Assembly (NCBI RefSeq): GCF_900112065.1
Contig: NZ_FOKE01000012.1
Location: forward strand, 150,966-214,965
Length of the DNA stretch: 64,000 bases
Direction of reading: 5' to 3'
DNA from: Cohnella sp. OV330
Lineage (GTDB): Bacteria > Bacillota > Bacilli > Paenibacillales > Paenibacillaceae
The position numbers and the translations under genes are program-made. The notes under the pieces were generated by a model that had not been told where the DNA came from, did no database searches, and worked only from the letters and a program-made list of their open reading frames with translations. Position 1 is the stretch's first letter. Every line of letters begins with the position of its first letter. This document shows, one piece after another, positions 41,742-49,095 of the stretch.

Positions 41742-41868
41742 TCGTTGAGGAAAAGGTCGGAAAGGCATGCTGCTCTACCATCTGAGCTATCCCGCCAGGC
41801 GGGAGTTGGACTCGAACCAACGACAAGCCGATTAAAAGTCGAAGTAGCCCTTCCATGCGCCTCAACGA
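41742..41868 (-). ncRNA. Y RNA b (YrlA-like) with circularly permuted tRNA-Lys-like domain
   Basis: A 9-bp end stem (TCGTTGAGG/CCTCAACGA) and the inner GGAAGG/CCTTTCC helix form the Ro-binding arm. In between, in transcript order, are an anticodon-like arm with loop CUUUUAA (41832-41838), a variable segment, a T arm (41805-41821, loop TTCGAGT), a 7-bp acceptor stem with its 3' strand first (41798-41804) joined by one U to its 5' strand (41790-41796), and a D arm (41772-41787, TAGCTCAGATGGTAGAGC). This is a tRNA cut open at the anticodon 5' side and closed at the acceptor. YrlA RNAs are known tRNA mimics. Confidence 0.88.
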
Positions 41869-41979
41869 ACGAACGTCGAAAACTTAGCTTTCATCTTGCA
41901 TTCGCTATTGCTTTGCTTGCTCTTATCATCGCGCACATCCGCTGCCGCGAACATGGCGCAAGTATGACGACTTGTAAAT

Positions 41980-42576
41980 TTATCCGAAATTCGAAGCCGC
42001 TTTCGAAGCTAGAGCGCCTCTGTACGGGGTTTTCGTATAGCGATTGGAAACGGACGAAGCCGCGATCGCTTCCGGTTTCACTCTGGCCGACAACCCCATC
42101 GCTTCGATTCTTCCGACCAGCTCCGCGACCATCGCCGACGTCCGGTTGCGCCTCGCGTCGGTGCCTGCGTCGATGTCGACGAACATCGCAAGGCTCGCGC
42201 CATGGTAGGCATAGGGCAGAAGCATATCCTCTAGCGCCGCTCGCTTCCCGGTATCGAAAAAGGCTGCGATCTCCTGGCTATATGTCGTTTCGAGGCTCAG
42301 CTTTTCCCGCAGCGACCGCAGTTCCCGCGGGACGATCACTTGGCGATAGCAGAACCAGGCGCCCCGGCCCGGACGGTGGATCACGACGGACGTCACGAAC
42401 TTCGTATGTCCGGCGTGCACCTGCGCGTCCGTTCCGACGACCAACTGGTAAGCCGCGCGCGGATCGCGAGCCATGAAGCTTTGAATGCGGTCGAATACAT
42501 CGTCCAGCGACAGATTTTGCTCGGAGAGGTTGCGGAAGACTTGTTCGTGAAGCATGGGGTATACGTGTCTTTTCAT
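41980..42576 (-). CDS. YkuK-like RNase-H-fold protein (DUF458)
   Basis: This 198-residue protein matches DUF458/YkuK: YQLVVGTDAQVHAGHTKFVT supplies the first acidic residue of an RNase-H-like fold, and FVDIDAGTDARRNRTSAMV supplies further acids. The family is a predicted ribonuclease H-like nuclease of unknown substrate. ATG 42576 has AGGTG 8 bp upstream. It lies between three tRNA genes and Y RNA b, all on one strand. That placement suggests a part in tRNA/Y-RNA processing or RNA repair; this is inferred. Confidence 0.83.
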   Translation of the reverse strand: MKRHVYPMLHEQVFRNLSEQNLSLDDVFDRIQSFMARDPRAAYQLVVGTDAQVHAGHTKFVTSVVIHRPGRGAWFCYRQVIVPRELRSLREKLSLETTYSQEIAAFFDTGKRAALEDMLLPYAYHGASLAMFVDIDAGTDARRNRTSAMVAELVGRIEAMGLSARVKPEAIAASSVSNRYTKTPYRGALASKAASNFG

Positions 42577-42639
42577 AAGTGTCACCTGTAGCGCAAGGCA
42601 GGCTTCTTCCTTTCTGATTTAAAATTGTGTTCATGAAGT

Positions 42640-42717
42640 TGGAGGCGTGGACGGGGCTCGAACCCGCAGATCCGGACGTGAAAGGCCCGTGTGTTCATCC
42701 AGTTTCACCACCACGCC
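42640..42717 (-). tRNA. tRNA-Glu (UUC)
   Basis: Cloverleaf on the minus strand: acceptor GGCGTGG/CCACGCC, anticodon stem CGGGC/GTCCG with loop CTTTCAC (anticodon UUC), T loop TTCGAGC, and an encoded CCA at 42640-42642. The D arm (GTG...CAC) is short. It is third in a His-Gln-Glu tRNA run. Confidence 0.93.
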
Positions 42718-42740
42718 GCGGCGGTTCAATGTAAATCGAG

Positions 42741-42814
42741 TGGCTGCCCGGGCAGGATTCGAACCTGCGGTGGATGATTCAAAGTCATCTGCCTTGCCGC
42801 TTGGCTACCGGGCA
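42741..42814 (-). tRNA. tRNA-Gln (UUG)
   Basis: Acceptor TGCCCGG/CCGGGCA, D arm GCC...GGC, anticodon stem GATGA/TCATC with loop CTTTGAA (anticodon UUG), T arm GCAGG/CCTGC with loop TTCGAAT, discriminator G and encoded CCA. Confidence 0.96.
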
Positions 42815-42819
42815 TCGTT

Positions 42820-42895
42820 TGGGGAGACCAACCGGACTCGAACCGGTACTGGCGGATTCACAGTCCGCTGCGTTCGCCTTTTCGCCATGGTCTCC
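42820..42895 (-). tRNA. tRNA-His (GUG)
   Basis: Acceptor GAGACCA/TGGTCTC with an extra 5' G at 42895 opposite C73, the hallmark of tRNA-His. Anticodon stem GCGGA/TCCGC with loop CTGTGAA (GUG), T arm ACCGG/CCGGT with loop TTCGAGT, and encoded CCA. Confidence 0.96.
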
Positions 42896-43074
42896 ATAAT
42901 AGAAAGCACTTCTTTGCCGTCGGCCCCGCCCCTGCCCTATGGCAGGAGCGCGCCGCTACCTTTCCTCGTTTTTAATATCGCTTGACGCGGTATGTACTTT
43001 GCAGGGGTCCATAAGGATGAAAAAAAAGACCCCTGTCGCCCTCGGATCTTCCTCTAAGGCTGAATTCAGCCATA

Positions 43075-43105
43075 GAAAAAGACCGCTCGGCTACAAGCAG
43101 TCTTT
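43075..43105 (-). terminator. Terminator downstream of the small ORF at 43140
   Basis: AAAGACTGCT pairs with AGCGGTCTTT around TGTAGCCG on the minus strand, followed by TTC. It would end the 43140-43319 transcript, leaving the tRNAs to start separately or by readthrough. A further hairpin (CAGGGGTC/GACCCCTG) lies at 43002-43038; the rest of 42896-43139 shows no gene. Confidence 0.75.
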
Positions 43106-43139
43106 ACGGGTACGCATATGTATGCCGTCGCCGGAGGCG

Positions 43140-43319
43140 TCAGGCTGTAGGAAACAACCGACGAACCGAAGCGGGTTTGCGCCTGTAAAGAATGCCCTTA
43201 TGAGATTGGAGATACAGATCATGCGTGTTGAACGAGCCTATCTCTCGCTGGCTGCCTTTAATCTGGGACATTGGGTTACGATGGTACTGACGTTCATAGA
43301 TAAAATTTCTGTCGCGCAT
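43140..43319 (-). CDS. Small basic ORF of 59 residues with strong expression signals
   Basis: MRDRNFIYERQYHRNPMSQ begins a 59-residue basic peptide of unknown family. ATG 43319 has AAAGGAG 9 bp upstream. A near-consensus promoter lies 40-70 bp upstream (43359-43388) and a terminator follows the stop. An in-frame start 21 bp further upstream lacks a good ribosome site. It sits between Y RNA a and the tRNA genes. Promoter, ribosome site and terminator together make real expression likely, but whether the product is the peptide or the RNA is open. Confidence 0.5.
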   Translation of the reverse strand: MRDRNFIYERQYHRNPMSQIKGSQREIGSFNTHDLYLQSHKGILYRRKPASVRRLFPTA

Positions 43320-43358
43320 GTGCCGCACTCCTTTCTCCAATTCAGTATGTTGCTGGTA

Positions 43359-43388
43359 ATCCTAGCATCGAGCGTTTAACGCTGTCAA
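43359..43388 (-). promoter_or_regulatory. Sigma-A promoter with palindromic operator
   Basis: TTGACA (43383-43388), 18-bp spacer, TAGGAT (43359-43364) on the minus strand. A perfect palindrome AGCGTT-T-AACGCT (43371-43383) fills the spacer and touches the -35, placed for repression. The divergent WYL regulators are candidates. Confidence 0.75.
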
Positions 43389-43409
43389 CCATAAACGGCT
43401 TGAATAAGT

Positions 43410-43529
43410 ATCATGGAGGAAATGGGTTGGAAAGGTTAGTTACTCCGATCTCGTTTGGATCGAAGCGGTTAGGTATCGGGCCTAACCAAAGCGTTTGGTC
43501 GAAGTAACCCTTCCTTGCGCCTCCATGAT
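43410..43529 (-). ncRNA. Y RNA a, leader of the RNA-repair island
   Basis: A perfect 10-bp end stem (ATCATGGAGG with CCTCCATGAT) is followed by GCGCAAGGAAGGG and TACTTCGA in the 5' strand, and by CCTTTCC in the 3' strand, as in Y RNA b. GTTACTTCG pairs with CGGAGTAAC and encloses three hairpins: CCAAA-CGC-TTTGG, a 7-bp TTAGG/CCTAA-type stem and CGATC/GATCG. This recalls a cloverleaf but no T or D loop consensus remains. It lies 160 bp from the WYL start codon, in the divergent region. Its role is inferred to be Rsr binding. Confidence 0.75.
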
Positions 43530-43689
43530 CCCGTGAACCCGCTGCCTTGCGGCTCGGCTTCACAACCTGATTTTCGCAGCATTCGCATCGATCGAACAGG
43601 GCGAAAGTATGGCAACGCGTAAAAAGTTTCCATATTCCCCTGCCTTTTCTCTTGATACAATGGAGCAAAGATTGGCAGGAGGTGCGCGA

Positions 43690-45003
43690 ATGGCACGGGA
43701 AAGCTTCGATAAAGAGGTTCAGTTTCTTCGCATGCTCGCGCTGGCGGGCGGCGCCTACAGCAGGCAGCAATTCGCCGACCGGCTCGGCATCTCCGTGCAT
43801 ACGTACGACAAGACGCTGCGCTACATCAAAGACATGCGGACGATGCTGTCCTCGGACGCAACCGACGACCTTGCCGAAGGCCTGCGCTACAACCATTACG
43901 AATCCGCGGACCCGCTGCTGCTCTTCCTCTTCAGATCCAAGTCGCTGAAGGACTCGGAGAGCGTCCGGCTCGCGGTTCTGATCGGCTTGCTGCAGGGCGA
44001 AGCGCTGACCGCCAAAGAACTGCTGGACGCCTGCAGCGACAGCATGCCGTCCGACTATGCCTGTCCCGACGAGAAGACCGTGCGCGGGGACCTTAAGTAT
44101 CTGGAAGAGGTCGGCGTCATTCGCCGCTTGGACGGCGGACGACCGTACAAGTACCGTGCCGACATCGATCTGATCGATCGGCTGGCGGACGAGGAGCTGC
44201 TCGACCTTTACGACTATGTCGACGTGATGGCGAACACGCAGGTGCCCGCCGTACAGGGCTATCTGCTGAGAGATACGCTGAAGAAGGCGCTGACGAGGCG
44301 GGGATACGGGCCCGAGACCTTCGATGTCCACCTGTACAAATATCACTATCACACGCGAATCCTCGACGAGGCGCATCTCTACACGGTATTCGAGGCGATT
44401 CGGGCGCGTAGAAAATTAACTTTCCTCTACCTGTCGCCCAAAAAGGGAAAGAACTATGCGTCCAAAAACACGAACCCCCTGTTCGAGCGCGAGACGGAGG
44501 GCCGCGTCGAGACGACGCTGCCGCTGCGCGCGGTGTACGACCATCAATACGGCCGCTGGTATCTGATCGGACACAGCCCCCGGCTCGGCACGATGAAGTA
44601 TCGCATGGAGGGCGTCACCCAGATTGCGCTGGGGGATGCCGTAGACGCGGAAACCTTCGACCGGCGGCTTGAAGCCGTCGAACAGGAGCTCGAGCACAGT
44701 TGGGTGACGGACACCCACAGGCGCGTGAAGATACGGGCGCGATTCTACAATCCTGGACGGGCAGGCGCGAACTTCGTGCGCGAACGCGTCGCGGCCCAAG
44801 GCCAATGGGGCGTCGTGACGGACGAATCCGACACGACCTTCTTGTACGAGATCGAAGTCAACGGCATCTACGAGATCAAGCCGTGGCTGCGCAGCTTCGG
44901 CTCGAGCTGCGAAGTGCTGGAGCCGGCATGGCTGCGCCGGGAGCTGGTCGCCGAATGGAAGGAGATTCAGGCTTATTATGAACCCGTTCGAGAAGATCTT
45001 TAA
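43690..45003 (+). CDS. WYL-domain transcriptional regulator 1
   Basis: This 437-residue protein has an N-terminal helix-turn-helix (FLRMLALAGGAYSRQQFADR, then GISVHTYDKTLRYIKDM), a middle region with a second winged helix (about 140-185) and a WYL domain (LRAVYDHQYGRWYLIGHSPR) with C-terminal extension. WYL proteins sense nucleic-acid or nucleotide ligands and regulate defence and RNA-repair genes. ATG 43690 with GGAGG is preferred; an in-frame ATG at 43609 lacks a ribosome site. It is divergent from the RNA-repair operon, which it probably controls. Confidence 0.88.
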   Translation: MARESFDKEVQFLRMLALAGGAYSRQQFADRLGISVHTYDKTLRYIKDMRTMLSSDATDDLAEGLRYNHYESADPLLLFLFRSKSLKDSESVRLAVLIGLLQGEALTAKELLDACSDSMPSDYACPDEKTVRGDLKYLEEVGVIRRLDGGRPYKYRADIDLIDRLADEELLDLYDYVDVMANTQVPAVQGYLLRDTLKKALTRRGYGPETFDVHLYKYHYHTRILDEAHLYTVFEAIRARRKLTFLYLSPKKGKNYASKNTNPLFERETEGRVETTLPLRAVYDHQYGRWYLIGHSPRLGTMKYRMEGVTQIALGDAVDAETFDRRLEAVEQELEHSWVTDTHRRVKIRARFYNPGRAGANFVRERVAAQGQWGVVTDESDTTFLYEIEVNGIYEIKPWLRSFGSSCEVLEPAWLRRELVAEWKEIQAYYEPVREDL

Positions 45004-45823
45004 CTATCAGATTCTATCGCGGCTGGACGAAGCGGATTCGATCGCCCTCACGGCACACGAGCGTTCGTGGCTCAAGACGATGCTCGAGCATCCCGCGTCC
45101 GCCGATGCCTTCGCCGCGGAGACGCTGTTCCTGCTTCGCGACCTGCTGCAAGACGAGATCTCCATCGAGAGCCGCGAATACATCGCCGAAAAAGCCAAGA
45201 GCCGGGAAAGGCAGGTTTATCACCCCCTGCTCCGCCCCCTTCGCCGCATGATCCAGGAAGGTCGCGGCATTCGGCTCACTTCAAGGCTGAAACACGGAGG
45301 CATCCAAGCGAATCAGAATGGACTGCCGGTCAAGCTGGAATACAATATGGTCAAGCGAGAGTGGTACCTGCTCTGGTACAGCGCGCGCGGCCTCATGTCG
45401 AGCAAGCTGCGGCATATCGTCTCCGCGGAGCCCATCGCGCTGCAGCCGGATCGCGCCGAAGCACTGCGAAGCCGGGCGTTCGCGATCCTCGAAGAACGCC
45501 GGACCCACGCCGTGATCGAGATCGTCCGCGAATACAATGCGGAGCTCTCCCGGATCCTCTATGCCTTCTCCTGCTTCGATAAAACCGTAAGCTACGAAGA
45601 GAATCGGGACTTATACCGGATCCGCGTCTCCTGCCTGGCCGACGAGAGCGAGTTCCTGCTGTCCAAAATCCGGTTCCTCGGACGCCGGGTTCGAATCGTC
45701 GAGGGCGAACAGCTCCAGAGGCGAATGCAGGAGTCGGCGGCTTGGGCGCTGGCGAGATACGAAAGAACGCCTGACCCGCAGCCCGCAGCCCCGTCCCAAG
45801 AAGAGGCCGACTCCGCATCCTGA
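44978..45823 (+). CDS. WYL-domain protein 2
   Basis: This 281-residue protein has an N-terminal helical region (no obvious HTH) and a WYL-like beta domain with LEYNMVKREWYLLWYSARG and a C-terminal WCX-like part (about 180-255). The last 20 residues are Pro/Ala/Ser-rich. It overlaps the first WYL gene by 26 bp, so the two are co-translated and probably work as a heteromer. Similar tandem WYL genes flank Ro/RtcB operons in other bacteria. The ligand may be damaged RNA ends or Y RNA, which is inferred. Confidence 0.8.
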   Translation: MNPFEKIFNYQILSRLDEADSIALTAHERSWLKTMLEHPASADAFAAETLFLLRDLLQDEISIESREYIAEKAKSRERQVYHPLLRPLRRMIQEGRGIRLTSRLKHGGIQANQNGLPVKLEYNMVKREWYLLWYSARGLMSSKLRHIVSAEPIALQPDRAEALRSRAFAILEERRTHAVIEIVREYNAELSRILYAFSCFDKTVSYEENRDLYRIRVSCLADESEFLLSKIRFLGRRVRIVEGEQLQRRMQESAAWALARYERTPDPQPAAPSQEEADSAS

Positions 45824-45844
45824 CATTGTCCGAGGCAGGCAGCG

Positions 45845-46690
45845 TTACTTGCTTGGCGGCAGCAGGCCCGCCTTGCCGTCCCGCACCCAATATACGCGGT
45901 CCGATACCGGGCTCGGCATGAGCGCCACGCTGCGCTTCGCCATCGTCCGGAAGCCGGATTCCTCCGCCAGCCGCTGCGCCTGGCGGAGCGTCTCCATCGC
46001 TTCGTCCGCGCGCAGCACCATCACTGTCTTGCGATTCGTGAACGCGACCAGATACGGATTGCGTCCGAGATGCTTATTTAATTCCGGATCCAAAAACTGG
46101 CACTCGGCCGGGTGCGTATCATGCATGTATACCTCAAGCCTGCAACTGCCCAGCAGCGTGGGCAATCTCATCTGCGGCTCCTGCCAGCCCTCCCGCCGAA
46201 GATTCCGGTAGGCGATCTTCCTTAGCTCTTCCTCCCGCACGTCCGGATTCATCTCCAGCATACCCGTCGTGATCACCTTCGTGAGCCCGTCCTTGATCTC
46301 GAGATACATCTCGCGCAGGCCCGGCAGCCGATCCGCCGACAATCCGCCCGCCTGCTTGCGCAGCGCCTCCGCGTAAGCCTCCTCCCGCAGCGCAGGGTAA
46401 ATATAAAACGGATCGAGCTTCTCGATCTCATCTTTCTTTTCGGCGGCAATCCTTGAATTGCGCACGATGTTGTTCAGGTAATCGACCGCGGCATTCAGAT
46501 CGCCTCCGGCCATATACATCCGATAGGTATCGTGCAGACTGACCTGCGCCGTACCGATCTTGTCGTCCATCTCGAGCAGCAGCGGCTCGCCCTCCGTCAT
46601 TCTCACGTCGATCTGCAGACTTTCCGCCAACTGCCGCTTCATCATCTCCGCGAACGCTTCCGGCTGATCGTACAATCTTGCCTGCTTCAT
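45845..46690 (-). CDS. DUF1444/YtpQ-like protein
   Basis: This 281-residue protein resembles YtpQ (DUF1444): AAVDYLNNIVRNSRIA, FYIYPALREEAYAEAL and ELRKIAYRNLRREGW are shared-type blocks, followed by NPYLVAFTNRKTVMVL. The family is soluble and uncharacterised. It has AAGGAGG before the ATG and is convergent with WYL gene 2 (22 bp apart). The conserved terminator element separates it from the upstream helicase gene. I assign no function. Confidence 0.72.
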   Translation of the reverse strand: MKQARLYDQPEAFAEMMKRQLAESLQIDVRMTEGEPLLLEMDDKIGTAQVSLHDTYRMYMAGGDLNAAVDYLNNIVRNSRIAAEKKDEIEKLDPFYIYPALREEAYAEALRKQAGGLSADRLPGLREMYLEIKDGLTKVITTGMLEMNPDVREEELRKIAYRNLRREGWQEPQMRLPTLLGSCRLEVYMHDTHPAECQFLDPELNKHLGRNPYLVAFTNRKTVMVLRADEAMETLRQAQRLAEESGFRTMAKRSVALMPSPVSDRVYWVRDGKAGLLPPSK

Positions 46691-46721
46691 GCCTCACGCC
46701 TCCTTAAAATGTCCCGGCAAA

Positions 46722-46808
46722 ACAAAACACCCCGACAAGACGTCCGCGGACGTCCTGCCAGGGTGTGCTTCACCGCTGGAAATATTAAGTACATTAAACC
46801 ATATTCGC
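46722..46808 (-). repeat. Conserved terminator-linked element, copy 2
   Basis: The minus strand reads TATGGTTTAAT, a short spacer, AGCGGTGAAGCACA, then a hairpin (ACACCC...GGGTGT enclosing GACGTCCGCGGACGTC) and TTTTGTTTTG. It shares the 14-base block and GGTTTAAT with copy 1 at 6763. It lies between the DbpA-like helicase stop (46858) and the DUF1444 gene. It can serve as the helicase terminator, and the conserved 5' part suggests an additional role. Confidence 0.65.
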
Positions 46809-46857
46809 CCGCGCTTGAAAAGCTAAAATTTGTTGGCTGCGAGACTGATACGACCTT

Positions 46858-48306
46858 CTATTTCTTGTTCGCTACGCGTACCTTCAGCAGCTTGCCTTTG
46901 ATCGTCGTCTCCTGCATCTTGTTCAACACCAGGCGGCCTTTGCCGTTGAGAATATCCACATAGGACACGTTATCCTCGATCGTGATGATCCCGATATCCT
47001 CCGCCGCTACGCCTTCGATCTTGGCGATCGTGCCGACGAAGTCTACCGCCCGGATCTTCTTTTTCTTCCCGCCGTTGAAGTAGAGCTTCAGGATCTCCTC
47101 GTCCAATCGCGAGCTCCTGTCCTTTTTGACGCCTGCCTTGCTCTTGATCTTCGCATCAAAGGACGCTTGGGCATATGCCACCGCGTCTTTGGAGGGGTTA
47201 TTCCTCCGCGGAATTTCAAAGCCGACATACCGCTCCACGTTGATTACGAACTTCTCTTCGTTCGGCGTGGCGAAGGAGATCGCTTTCCCTCTGTTGCCTG
47301 CTCGTCCGGTTCTGCCGGTCCGATGCACGTAGCTTTCGTTTTCCTGGGGAAAGTCGTAATTGATGACAAGACTAATATTGTCGATATCGATCCCTCTGGC
47401 CGCGACATCCGTCGCGATCAGATAGCGGAATTCCCCTCGCTTGAACTCGTTCATCACCTGGGAGCGGTTGTCCTGCTCCATGCCCCCGTGGATGCGATCG
47501 CAGGGGTATCCGTGCTTGTGCAGTTCCTTGAATACGACGTCAACCCTGACCTGCGTCCGGCAAAAAATAATGCAGCTATCCGGATTTTCGACCGTGGCGA
47601 CGTCCTTGAGCACATTCAGCTTGTCGTCGTCCTTCACCGTGTAGAGCGCATGCTCGATCTGGCTTGTCGTTCTGCCCTCCGTCTGAATCTCGATATCGAG
47701 CGGCTGCTTCATATACTTGTGGCACAGGCGTTCGACATCTTTGGGCAGCGTCGCCGAGAACAGCAGAGTCACGCGATCCTTCGGCAGTTCGCGGATAATC
47801 TTCTCCACCTGCTCGATGAATCCCATGCTCAGCATCTCGTCGGCTTCATCGATGACCAGATATTTCACTTGCTCGAGGTCGATCGTTTCTCTTTCGATGT
47901 GATCCATGACGCGACCCGGCGTACCGACGACGACATGGTTTTTATGCGCCAACTGAATCTTTTGCCTGGCAAAAGGCTGCTTGCCGTAAATCGCGGTTGC
48001 CTTGATTCGCTTAAAGCGGCCGATGTTCATCATATCTTCCTTGACCTGGTCGGCCAGCTCGCGCGTCGGCGTCAGGATCAAGGCTTGCGGACGGTTCTCT
48101 TCCCATTCCACCAGCTCGCAAATCGGGATTCCGTATGCAGCCGTCTTCCCGCTTCCCGTGTGGGACTTGACGGTCATATCCTTCTTCTGAAGCGCGACGG
48201 GAATGACTTTGCTTTGCACTTCCGTCGGCTTAGTGTAACCCATGCTGTCCAAAGCCCGGCGTATGTCGTCGCTTAATTGATAATCGTTGAAGCTGGGTTC
48301 GCTCAT
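46858..48306 (-). CDS. DEAD-box RNA helicase, DbpA/YxiN type
   Basis: This 482-residue helicase has Q motif, [12 protein letters not shown] (motif I), TPTRELA, TPGR, DEAD (VIDEADEML), SAT (LFSATLP) and [10 protein letters not shown] (motif VI). The C-terminal about 75 residues ([22 protein letters not shown] in part) form the RNA-recognition domain of DbpA/YxiN, which binds 23S rRNA helix 92. It acts in large-subunit assembly. It starts at ATG 48306 behind AAGGGG. It is not part of the RNA-repair operon, being 1 kb beyond the WYL genes. Confidence 0.93.
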   Translation of the reverse strand: MSEPSFNDYQLSDDIRRALDSMGYTKPTEVQSKVIPVALQKKDMTVKSHTGSGKTAAYGIPICELVEWEENRPQALILTPTRELADQVKEDMMNIGRFKRIKATAIYGKQPFARQKIQLAHKNHVVVGTPGRVMDHIERETIDLEQVKYLVIDEADEMLSMGFIEQVEKIIRELPKDRVTLLFSATLPKDVERLCHKYMKQPLDIEIQTEGRTTSQIEHALYTVKDDDKLNVLKDVATVENPDSCIIFCRTQVRVDVVFKELHKHGYPCDRIHGGMEQDNRSQVMNEFKRGEFRYLIATDVAARGIDIDNISLVINYDFPQENESYVHRTGRTGRAGNRGKAISFATPNEEKFVINVERYVGFEIPRRNNPSKDAVAYAQASFDAKIKSKAGVKKDRSSRLDEEILKLYFNGGKKKKIRAVDFVGTIAKIEGVAAEDIGIITIEDNVSYVDILNGKGRLVLNKMQETTIKGKLLKVRVANKK

Positions 48307-48375
48307 TCTGATTCCCCTTTGTATATCCGCGATTGTCGGTTCTTCATGATACGATAATTACCCGTGCTTTACCAT

Positions 48376-49005
48376 CTACCATCGAATCTGCCGGACCCGT
48401 TCAATCAAGGCGTTCCGCTCGCCCGGTTCGATCGGCCATGCTTCAATCTCCAGAAGGACGGGCGCCAGATTCGTGAAGCCCTTAGCGATGCCGTTGAGCC
48501 TTGCCGCGATCGTCGAACGCATAAGCGCTTCTTCCGAACCGTACAGCCCGCTCAGCTTGTCCATCGCGTCCGGGTATCTTTTCAGATAATACTTCTGGTG
48601 CCGGGATTCGGCCGGATAAAACGCCGCGAAGGGCGCGATCTCCGTCTCCAGCGTATGTCCCATAGCCGACCCCATCCGCTGCTTAACCCGGTTAAACGCC
48701 TCCGCCTGAGCCTCGTCGCGGTATAGCAGCAGAGACTGATACTGTCTTCCTTTATACCCGTTAATATTAACGGGGTTATGGTTATTCCAGAACGTCTCCA
48801 GCAGTCGGTCGACAGAGATCAGCTCGGCGTCGAAGCCGATCTCGACCGTCTCGGCGTGATCCCCCATCTCGCGGTAAGTCGGCTGCTCGGTCGTGCCGCC
48901 CGCATATCCCACGCGCGTCTCCTCGACGCCCCGCAACGAGCCAAACAGCGCTTCCGGCGACCAGAAGCAGCCCATGCCGAGCGTAATCGTTTGTTTCCCG
49001 TGCAT
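48376..49005 (-). CDS. msrA: Peptide methionine sulfoxide reductase MsrA
   Basis: This 209-residue protein has the MsrA active site ITLGMGCFWSPEALFG (GCFW, catalytic Cys), ETRVGYAGGTT and the HNPVNING region. It reduces methionine-S-sulfoxide in proteins. It is longer than the core (about 160 residues) by a C-terminal helical extension. ATG 49005 has GAGGGGGCGGG upstream, and the frame continues to 49227 without a site. It is monocistronic. Confidence 0.95.
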   Translation of the reverse strand: MHGKQTITLGMGCFWSPEALFGSLRGVEETRVGYAGGTTEQPTYREMGDHAETVEIGFDAELISVDRLLETFWNNHNPVNINGYKGRQYQSLLLYRDEAQAEAFNRVKQRMGSAMGHTLETEIAPFAAFYPAESRHQKYYLKRYPDAMDKLSGLYGSEEALMRSTIAARLNGIAKGFTNLAPVLLEIEAWPIEPGERNALIERVRQIRW

Positions 49006-49095
49006 GAATCCCGCCCCCTCGACTGTTGTGCACATATTCTCGTCCAAAAAGTGGCATGCTGGAATGGTTGTAAAAATCGTCCAAGGAGGTGCCCC

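Noticed and set aside
41742-41868. Ordinary tRNA-Lys gene
   Set aside because: T arm and 3' acceptor strand precede the 5' acceptor strand and D arm; the order is permuted and it is enclosed in a Y-RNA stem.
43002-43038. CAGGGGTC/GACCCCTG hairpin as a terminator
   Set aside because: The A8/T8 run lies in the loop, not after the stem; the nearby 43075-43105 hairpin is better.
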